Shown here piece by piece: positions 6,372-12,242 of a stretch of DNA of 20,301 nucleotides. How positions within the stretch are numbered: the stretch's first letter is position 1; each line of letters begins with the position of its first letter. The DNA lies in contig DDQN01000030.1 in the NCBI GenBank assembly GCA_002342685.1, forward strand, positions 1 to 20,301, read 5' to 3'. Made by a program: the position numbers and the translations under genes. Origin of the DNA: Vibrio sp. UBA2441. GTDB taxonomy: Bacteria > Pseudomonadota > Gammaproteobacteria > Enterobacterales > Vibrionaceae. The notes beneath the pieces were generated by a model. The model searched no databases. It had not been told where the DNA came from and saw only the letters and a list, made by a program, of their open reading frames with translations.

Positions 6372-8930
6372 CTATAGAAAGTCTCGTTGTACTTTATCGT
6401 GAAATAGTGAAATACGACTCAGCACATTTTTTAAGTTTTTCTGCTCAAGCTTGGTCAGATCGTTTATTGCCAGAACATCATTCACTTTACGCAAATCAGT
6501 ATACTCAATGATTTGGTTCATAAATCGTAGCTGCCAAATATGGTCAAAGATATACACCATTTCACGAAACGTTTTAGCATCGATCTCTTCTTGAGCTAAT
6601 AGCCCCTTCAGCCGAGCCATGGTGTTGCTCTCTCTGATATCATGTTTAAGAGCATAGAGCCTGCAAAAAATCTCCATTGGTCTCAAACCGTCTTTTAAGT
6701 TAAGGGATGCTCTGCCTTCGTAATCTTCCGTTTTTATCTCATCAGCGGTGTTCAATGGCACTTCATAAGACAAACAATTTTGAGCATATGTGAACAAAAA
6801 CTCTGGATGTTTTTGCAGTAACTGCTGTATTTCCGACTGAATACCATCCACCAAAGCCGCCTTACCATAAGTTGAACGAATGTCGAAAAATACATTAAGT
6901 TCTAGAATCGAATCAGGTGAAGCGTGCTCTATCCACATGTTAAAATTCTCTGCCCACTCTTTCTGACTAAGGCACCATTGGTGATTAGATGCCATGATCA
7001 AACCATCACAATAGCTATAACCTGCCTGATTTAACATTGCGCATACCTTTTCTGCCAAGTGCAAAAAATAGCGTCGGATAGACTTAAGATCTGCATCATC
7101 AGGGGTTTCAAAAATAATCGCGTTGTCTTGGTCAGAAAAAAGTGTCATATCATGACGAGCATTGCTGCCAAATGAGATAAACGAAAACGGTACTGGCGGG
7201 TCACCAATGTCATCAATAGTTAGGTCGATAAAACGGCAAATGGCCGCATCATAGGTACTACCAATGAGCCTACGCAAATAGTCAGGGCGGGTACCCGTTT
7301 CAATCATTTCTCTGATCAGATCAGGGAGCTGATTAAGAGATTCCACTACTTGCCCATGGCTGTTCCCATTTTCTATCTCAGTAACAATGCTACCGCTTAT
7401 CATCTGATAATTGGTGATTTGATTAACGGGTCCAAACCGACCACCATATATCTTGCGCACAATAGGCCGAAATGAGATGACATGACCTAGCTTTTCTGAC
7501 AAAAATATCCGAGATGTACTCAAAATAATGTCGATCTGCTTACCACCTTTAGTCTGGAGTTGAGCTTCAAATTCCCCGGGTTCACTAGCGTGGCTAAATA
7601 GCTGTAATAAGTGGTGTATTACTTCAGTGTTTTGAGAGCTGGCGGAAAAGAGCTTTTTCCAGATAGACTTTGATTTGAGTTCAGTGTCTGTATAACCAAG
7701 CAGTTGGTGTAGCCGGCTGTTTGAAAAAATAATTTTTCCATCCGCCTCAAGTATGTAACCTTCATTAGAAGATTCAACTAAAGCACGATATCGATCTTTA
7801 GCTTCATGTAATGCTATTTCGGCTCTTTTTTTGCGATTTTCGATGACTTTGGACTGAGCGATGACATATCCCATGATAACAATAAGTCCAAGTGTAATTA
7901 CAAAAAATACGCGGTAGAGAACACTTTCAAGGCGGTCTATCCCTTGTTGAACATCTTCAAAATAAACCCCTGTACCAATGATCCATTGCCACTCTTCTAC
8001 CCCTTGTACATAAGTCATTTTAGGCGCGGTGATACTAGGGTCGTCCTTCCACTGCCACTGGTACTCCAAAAACCCGTGTTGTTTTGCCTTAACCATCTTA
8101 GTTATTTCAACAAATACTGGGAATCCGCTGGTATTTTCACTGTCAGTGTAATGAGTTAAGTCTTGTCCGGTTAGATCGCTGCGATAAGGGTGCATCACCA
8201 TTGTTGGAGACATGTCAGTAATGAAAAAGTAGTCTTTGTTTTCATCGCCGTAGCGCATAGCTTTGACTTCATTGATAGCCCGTCTCTGCGCTTCTTTTAG
8301 GCTTAAAACCTCTCTTTGCTCCAACGCAACATAACTGTCCACAATACTCACGGCTGTCGATGTAAGCTCTTTAAGCATTTGTCGCTTCTGCCCCAACATC
8401 GAATCTTCAACGAGAGGAACTATCACATAGATGATATTAGTAACAAAAAGCAAAATGGCGGCAACCGTTGGCAATACAATTCGAAGGCTAAAACTAGTCA
8501 GTGATTGCTGGCTTTCCTGCTGAGATACATGCAAACCATTAAAATAGTCTGCTAATTCGTTGGCATCAAGAACTTCACCTAAGGCTTCACCATGAGTAGC
8601 GTCATGATATTTCGCATTAAAAGTGCCATTTTCAAAATCAGCCCGGGATGGTAAATATCCGTCATAATCATCTCTTATGTGCGTTTCAAACACATCTTTG
8701 ATCTGCTGGCTGGTGTATTTACCGCCAAACTCTTTAACTGCCTCACCTAGCGCTTCTCTACAATGACGAAAGCGACGATGATCATACGGATCATAGTCTA
8801 CTTTTTCCGCCATTCTCAGGGAGTGGTCACTTCCTTCATGATCAAAAAAACCATCAATCCACTTGTGGATATCTTCCCCGCGAACACCAAAAAGTTGTTC
8901 CGTTCGAGTAGCGTGTTCAGTTATTTTCAT
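6372..8930 (-). CDS. Membrane sensor: Cache, PAS and DUF294 nucleotidyltransferase
   Basis: An 852-residue protein with an unusual domain order. Residues 1-135 are a soluble, His/Asp-rich domain (HKWIDGFFDHEG; RHCREALGEAVKEFGG; HIRDDYDGYLP) that I cannot name with confidence. A membrane helix (about 149-172) leads to an extracytoplasmic Cache-like ligand domain (about 178-335, with DYFFITDMSPTMVMHPYR and WQWIIGTGVYFEDV). A second helix (338-359) is followed by a PAS domain (about 378-490). The C-terminal half is a DUF294/GlnD-like nucleotidyltransferase with GSNARHDMTLFSDQD (588-602; likely metal ligands Asp600 and Asp602) and a helical substrate-binding tail (about 700-852). DUF294 proteins usually carry CBS domains. 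Here an extracellular sensor takes that place, so it probably transfers a nucleotide to a protein in response to an external ligand; this is inference. It diverges from a permease gene. Confidence 0.85.
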   Translation of the reverse strand: MKITEHATRTEQLFGVRGEDIHKWIDGFFDHEGSDHSLRMAEKVDYDPYDHRRFRHCREALGEAVKEFGGKYTSQQIKDVFETHIRDDYDGYLPSRADFENGTFNAKYHDATHGEALGEVLDANELADYFNGLHVSQQESQQSLTSFSLRIVLPTVAAILLFVTNIIYVIVPLVEDSMLGQKRQMLKELTSTAVSIVDSYVALEQREVLSLKEAQRRAINEVKAMRYGDENKDYFFITDMSPTMVMHPYRSDLTGQDLTHYTDSENTSGFPVFVEITKMVKAKQHGFLEYQWQWKDDPSITAPKMTYVQGVEEWQWIIGTGVYFEDVQQGIDRLESVLYRVFFVITLGLIVIMGYVIAQSKVIENRKKRAEIALHEAKDRYRALVESSNEGYILEADGKIIFSNSRLHQLLGYTDTELKSKSIWKKLFSASSQNTEVIHHLLQLFSHASEPGEFEAQLQTKGGKQIDIILSTSRIFLSEKLGHVISFRPIVRKIYGGRFGPVNQITNYQMISGSIVTEIENGNSHGQVVESLNQLPDLIREMIETGTRPDYLRRLIGSTYDAAICRFIDLTIDDIGDPPVPFSFISFGSNARHDMTLFSDQDNAIIFETPDDADLKSIRRYFLHLAEKVCAMLNQAGYSYCDGLIMASNHQWCLSQKEWAENFNMWIEHASPDSILELNVFFDIRSTYGKAALVDGIQSEIQQLLQKHPEFLFTYAQNCLSYEVPLNTADEIKTEDYEGRASLNLKDGLRPMEIFCRLYALKHDIRESNTMARLKGLLAQEEIDAKTFREMVYIFDHIWQLRFMNQIIEYTDLRKVNDVLAINDLTKLEQKNLKNVLSRISLFHDKVQRDFL

Positions 8931-9107
8931 TTTGTATATTTATCTCAACAGTAATATTGATAAAACACTCAAATTTGTGCGCTAAGTAGCAAGTCTGATC
9001 GAAACAACCACATTACACCCTAACTTTTTTTGATAAATTAACCTAAATCAATAATATCAACAAATGAGTTTTATAAACTTAGCCTGATTTTATAAATCGC
9101 ATTCAGT

Positions 9108-9129
9108 CTGGAAGGAATTCGCCTTCCAG
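9108..9129. repeat. Perfect inverted repeat upstream of the permease gene
   Basis: CTGGAAGG (9108-9115) and CCTTCCAG (9122-9129) form an 8-bp perfect stem around a 6-base spacer. No T-run follows. It sits between two divergent genes and could be an operator or the first hairpin of the permease leader. A duplicated TTTTATAAA (9069-9077 and 9089-9097) just upstream may hold a -10 element. Confidence 0.5.
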
Positions 9130-9190
9130 TTACTAATAATCGAGAAATGCCAACAGTCATTTGCCCTCTTTATTACTCACAAAATAGAGA

Positions 9191-9302
9191 AACATGGTAG
9201 CGTCTGGGATGTCGTCTCGTACTGGTTGAAGACCAGTATACCACGTGCAAGTGGAACGTGGCTGAGTATGGCAGGACTCGAAATCCTATAAGGAAAGACT
9301 AA
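9191..9302 (+). ncRNA. Candidate structured leader RNA controlling the permease
   Basis: The last 110 bases before the permease start can fold into ordered hairpins. TACTGGT/ACCAGTA (9220-9226 with 9232-9238) is a perfect 7-bp stem. CCACGT/ACGTGG (9241-9246 with 9256-9261) is a 6-bp stem. AGGA (9273-9276) can pair with TCCT (9284-9287). The same TCCT can instead pair with the Shine-Dalgarno AGGA at 9291-9294. ATCCT (9283-9287) can also pair with GGGAT (9206-9210), closing a multibranch fold. This choice of partners for an anti-Shine-Dalgarno segment is the layout of a translational riboswitch. I recognise no known class. Confidence 0.5.
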
Positions 9303-10763
9303 ATGTCTAATAAAAACAAGACTTTTTATAGAGATATGCGCAAAAAAGCGCAAGACTTTAAAAGTCGCGAAGAGTTTCTAAATCATGATCTAAAAATCAT
9401 GAACTTTAAACGTTGGGGTATTCACCTACCTTCTCGTGACTACAGTATTGAAATAGAAGATTTTGTACCAGCACTTGCCGCTACAATAGGTAAAGTTGTA
9501 ATGGTGACCGCGATGGTTGCTGTATTTGCAGCACAGTTCGGACTATCACCAGAATTTGTTGCAGAAAACGTGCGTTATGAGCTGCTGATTGCCGGTGCTC
9601 TTTTTGTTATTTTATTCTCCGCCATTCTAAACCCTAACTCCAACCTTGCCGGTACTCACGGCCCTATGATACCGCTAATACCACTCATTGCAGCCGCGGG
9701 TGGACACCCGCTAGCATTAGGGGTCATGGTTTGTGTATTCGGATTAATATTAGCCTATACCAAAGGTGGCTCTAAACTCATGACGCTTACTGGCGTTGGT
9801 GTGCGAGGCGGCCTACTCATCTACTTAGGTGCGGTGGGACTTATTGGACAAATCAATAAGACCGAAGCATGGGCTGCAAGTACTGACCAAGGTTACATCT
9901 CGTTTGCCGTTATTGGTGTTACCGTTATGGTTTACGCTTATCTGGCAAAAGTGAACAAACGTTGGTTAGCTATTCCACTATGTTCGTTAATTGCTGGTGT
10001 TGTCGCTTACGCAATGGGCGCTGAGTTCGCCTTTACAACTGAACCGGGACTACCACATTTCAGCCCGTTCTACTGGTGGGGTGAAACAACAGGTTGGCAA
10101 TTAGGCTGGCCAAACCTAGAGCACTTTATCGCAGTAACACCTTTCGCAATCCTGGCTGTTGCAATGTGGTCACCGGATTACCTTGGTCACCGTGTATTCC
10201 AGGAGCTGAACTACCCTAAAGAAGCGAAAGGCGTATTGATGGATGTTGATGACACCATGATGGTAGCGTCTATTCGTCAAGGTGTAGGTACATTCTTAGG
10301 TGGTGGTAACTTAGCATCATCTTGGGGTACTTATATGATCCCTGCTGCAATCGCTAAGCGTCCAATCCCAGGCGGTGCATTGCTAACAGGTATCATGTGT
10401 ATTCTTGCTGCTGTTATCGGTTACCCAATGGACCTTGCCATGTGGGAACCAGTACTTCGCGTTGCATTGATTGTAGGTGTTTTCCTACCGTTGCTTGAAG
10501 CAGGTATGCAGATGATCCACAAGCACAAAGATTCACTAAGTGCTGGTATCTGTATTTTTGCCTGTGCATTTGTAAACCCAGTATTCGGTTGGGCAACAAC
10601 CATGCTACTCGACAACATGGGACTTATCGGCGACCACGAACGTGCTAAAACACTTTCAGCTAAAGACAAGTACCTAATCCCAGGAATCGCTTTTGTTATC
10701 TGCATCGGCTCACTTGCAGTCGTTGGACAATTGCCAGGTATTCCTGCATTGATTGGTGGCTAA
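9303..10763 (+). CDS. Multispanning permease-like membrane protein (DUF3360/SulP-NAT-like)
   Basis: A 486-residue inner-membrane protein with a cytoplasmic N-terminal tail of about 50 charged residues, then some 12-14 hydrophobic segments. The segment NPNSNLAGTHGPMIPLIPL (110-128) and the following glycine-rich helices recall the half-helix substrate sites of the SulP/SLC26 and uracil/xanthine permease (NAT) fold. The whole protein looks like the uncharacterised DUF3360 family of marine gammaproteobacteria. The substrate is unknown; an anion or nucleobase would fit the fold. The start ATG at 9303 follows AAGGA at 9290-9294 with an 8-base gap, and that site lies in a foldable leader. Its divergent neighbour is a Cache-type sensor, so the two may form a sense-and-import pair. 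Confidence 0.8.
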   Translation: MSNKNKTFYRDMRKKAQDFKSREEFLNHDLKIMNFKRWGIHLPSRDYSIEIEDFVPALAATIGKVVMVTAMVAVFAAQFGLSPEFVAENVRYELLIAGALFVILFSAILNPNSNLAGTHGPMIPLIPLIAAAGGHPLALGVMVCVFGLILAYTKGGSKLMTLTGVGVRGGLLIYLGAVGLIGQINKTEAWAASTDQGYISFAVIGVTVMVYAYLAKVNKRWLAIPLCSLIAGVVAYAMGAEFAFTTEPGLPHFSPFYWWGETTGWQLGWPNLEHFIAVTPFAILAVAMWSPDYLGHRVFQELNYPKEAKGVLMDVDDTMMVASIRQGVGTFLGGGNLASSWGTYMIPAAIAKRPIPGGALLTGIMCILAAVIGYPMDLAMWEPVLRVALIVGVFLPLLEAGMQMIHKHKDSLSAGICIFACAFVNPVFGWATTMLLDNMGLIGDHERAKTLSAKDKYLIPGIAFVICIGSLAVVGQLPGIPALIGG

Positions 10764-10779
10764 TACCAATTATAAAAAT

Positions 10780-10812
10780 AAAGGGCACTGAACCAGTTCA
10801 GTGCCCTTTTTT
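10780..10812 (+). terminator. Strong Rho-independent terminator after the permease gene
   Basis: AAAGGGCACTGAAC (10780-10793) and GTTCAGTGCCCTTT (10796-10809) are perfectly complementary, 14 bp, with the T-run reaching 10812. It starts 17 bases past the stop codon. Confidence 0.95.
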
Positions 10813-10894
10813 CTTTCCGCTACGTTTTTTGTTTATCTATTAACGGCTAAATCGCCGACCAAACGACAACATAATATGTTTCAATAAGCTCAAC

Positions 10895-10925
10895 AAAAAA
10901 ATCTCCGGCATAAGCCGAAGATTTT
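10895..10925 (-). terminator. Rho-independent terminator of the RraA-like gene
   Basis: Read on the minus strand, AATCTTCGGC and GCCGGAGATT form a stem with one mismatch and a TTAT loop, followed by seven T residues. It lies 35-65 bases past the stop of the RraA-like gene and faces the permease terminator. Confidence 0.9.
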
Positions 10926-10959
10926 CAGATAAAACTTTGAATGATAATTACACTAAAAA

Positions 10960-11439
10960 CTAGACGATTTTTTCTGGCGTAACGATTACACCATCAGTGT
11001 CAGCATAGAGATAGTCACCATCCTTCACCTCTATTCCTCCAAAGGATAGAGGTACTGATTTCTGGCCTTCTGTCACTGGTATATATTTTCTTGAACAGGT
11101 ACCAAGTGCGAACAATACCACGGGTATATCTTTAATTTGGAACGTATCGCGAATATAGCCATTTACAATAATGCCTGCATAGTTATTGTTTTTAGCAAAT
11201 TTCATGAGGTTTTCACCCACGACAGCATAGTATTCTTGATCAACATCGACCACGACCACCTTGCCTGTTCCATCTTCATCGCGAAGCAGTTTAATTAGCT
11301 CAGAATTATTCTTGTCTAACTTAACCGTTACAACCTCACCCTGACATTTATCAGCGCCACCGAAGTTCTGGTAACCTGCGCCTAATACACTTGTTTTTTC
11401 TGGGTACTCATCACAGATATCTGCGGTAAAAAATTCCAT
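10960..11439 (-). CDS. RraA / HMG-aldolase family protein
   Basis: This 159-residue protein has the swivelling-domain fold of E. coli RraA and of 4-hydroxy-4-methyl-2-oxoglutarate/oxaloacetate lyases. The N terminus (TADICDEYPE), QNFGG (24-28), GENLMKFA (75-82), VNGYIRDTF (93-100) and SFGGIEVKDGDYLYADTDGV (132-150 region) are typical. E. coli RraA has RQ where catalytic members have RD. Here Arg97-Asp98 are present, so metal-dependent lyase activity is possible, although the acidic residue usually three positions later is Gln101. It may therefore be an aldolase/decarboxylase for a C4-C6 oxo acid rather than an RNase E inhibitor. The ATG has AAGGA upstream. It is divergent from the glutamate mutase operon with a 389-bp shared region. 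Confidence 0.8.
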   Translation of the reverse strand: MEFFTADICDEYPEKTSVLGAGYQNFGGADKCQGEVVTVKLDKNNSELIKLLRDEDGTGKVVVVDVDQEYYAVVGENLMKFAKNNNYAGIIVNGYIRDTFQIKDIPVVLFALGTCSRKYIPVTEGQKSVPLSFGGIEVKDGDYLYADTDGVIVTPEKIV

Positions 11440-11511
11440 AAAGCATCCTTCTTTATTACTAGTTTTGGTCTATTTAGGTATTTCTGCATTCTAGCACCCA
11501 AAATACTGCTT

Positions 11512-11539
11512 TTTACATCTTTTTTTAGTGTGGTATGCT
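11512..11539 (+). promoter_or_regulatory. Candidate sigma-70 promoter of the glutamate mutase operon
   Basis: TTTACA (11512-11517) and TATGCT (11534-11539) are separated by 16 bases, and a TG motif lies just upstream of the -10. Transcription would begin near 11546, which would give a 5' leader of about 280 nt before the first start codon. The match is reasonable but unproven. Confidence 0.4.
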
Positions 11540-11579
11540 GCTAATCGCTTAGTTGAAAAAGATGTCCAGACGCCTAACT

Positions 11580-11606
11580 ATTTCAGCCCTAAATCAACGC
11601 TGAAAT
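11580..11606 (+). repeat. Hairpin in the early leader of the mutase operon
   Basis: ATTTCAGC (11580-11587) and GCTGAAAT (11599-11606) make a perfect 8-bp stem with an 11-base loop. A 13-codon open frame (ATG 11562, stop 11601-11603) overlaps it but has no clear ribosome site. Confidence 0.5.
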
Positions 11607-11705
11607 TAACTCGATTGCTAATATAGACAACACTACCGCATAGAGAATAACGCTGGATAAGGAAACAGAGCCAAAAAAGCCATAATCCATCTTTATTCAG
11701 CTAAG

Positions 11706-11828
11706 TATATTGAGTGTTCTTCACCTCTCCGTTCGAGGTTAGTAAGACACTCTACCAGACAGACAGGAAGTCCCGGACGAGTGTATCCAGCGGGTTAGTC
11801 CGAATAAAAATCAGGTAAGTAGATTTAT
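11706..11828 (+). ncRNA. Candidate regulatory RNA in the 5' leader of the glutamate mutase operon
   Basis: The segment ACACTC (11747-11752) has two perfect partners: GAGTGT at 11712-11717 and GAGTGT at 11779-11784. Pairing upstream encloses a small hairpin ACCTC/GAGGT (11723-11727 with 11735-11739). Pairing downstream permits a second helix, CGGAC (11774-11778) with GTCCG (11798-11802), that directly abuts it: an H-type pseudoknot with no bases between the two helices. CCCG/CGGG (11772-11775 with 11791-11794) is a further alternative. The switch ends about 26 bases before the start codon. It lacks the GCCACTG-type B12 box, so it is not a classical cobalamin riboswitch. Confidence 0.45.
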
Positions 11829-12242
11829 ATGAGAGTAGTGACAGGAGTAGTCGGCAATGATATCCACGTTGTTGCCAATCGGCTTATTGAGCTTTCCCTC
11901 GATGCCAGAGGGTATGAAGTCTTCAATTTAGGTGTAAATACGCACCTGGAAGAGTTTTTCGACGCGGTAGTGGAAACCGGCGCAGAAGTATTACTCATCT
12001 CTTCGCTCAATGGCGAAGCCGAAGGTTGGAGCCGTGAAGTAAGAGCGCTTAAATCACAGTATAAAGGTTTGAACGACTTAATCATGATGATTGGTGGCAA
12101 CCTAGCTGTTGGTAGTGGCGACGCAGAAGAGATTGAAAGAAAATACAAAAAATACGGCTTTGATTTAGTTTGTCATCAGATAGACCTAAATACGGGCCTT
12201 GACCTTTTAGAAGAGTTTATAAATAAGAGAGGTCAAGCATGA
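11829..12242 (+). CDS. glmS: Glutamate mutase (methylaspartate mutase) S subunit, B12-binding
   Basis: This 137-residue Rossmann-like cobalamin-binding subunit forms, with the E subunit, the enzyme that rearranges L-glutamate to (2S,3S)-3-methylaspartate. The B12 site is recognisable: NDIHVVAN (10-17) with the cobalt-ligating histidine of the DxHxxG motif, SSLNGEAEG (57-65 region) and the phosphate/ribazole loop IGGNLAVGS. In family members the motif ends in Gly; here it is Ala (codon GCC). The stop overlaps the next start (ATGA), showing translational coupling. Its own Shine-Dalgarno is weak: AGG at 11813-11815 lies some 13 bases from the ATG, so initiation may depend on the leader fold. The mut/glm gene name here is unrelated to DNA-repair mutS or glucosamine glmS. 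Confidence 0.9.
   Translation: MRVVTGVVGNDIHVVANRLIELSLDARGYEVFNLGVNTHLEEFFDAVVETGAEVLLISSLNGEAEGWSREVRALKSQYKGLNDLIMMIGGNLAVGSGDAEEIERKYKKYGFDLVCHQIDLNTGLDLLEEFINKRGQA

Noticed and set aside
8941..9060. FNR-like TTGAT...ATCAA pairs between the sensor and permease genes.
   Set aside because: The spacing is 6 or 12 bases instead of 4.
9203..9215. GGGATGTCGTC also occurs in the tetrahydrofolate riboswitch sequence I remember.
   Set aside because: The 3' half of the aptamer is not present and the class is known mainly in Firmicutes. Most likely coincidence.
9184..9294. A tRNA-like pattern: ACTGG-TTGAAGA-CCAGT looks like an anticodon arm with GAA, CCACGT/ACGTGG like a long variable arm, and AGGA-CTCGAAA-TCCT like a T-arm.
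   Set aside because: There is no 7-bp acceptor stem and no proper D-arm, and eleven bases separate the supposed variable and T arms. The start codon of the permease follows directly. I treat these as parts of the leader structure.
11546..11828. Adenosylcobalamin riboswitch before the B12-dependent mutase.
   Set aside because: No GCCACTG-like B12 box and none of the other conserved core segments could be found by eye. A covariance search would settle it.
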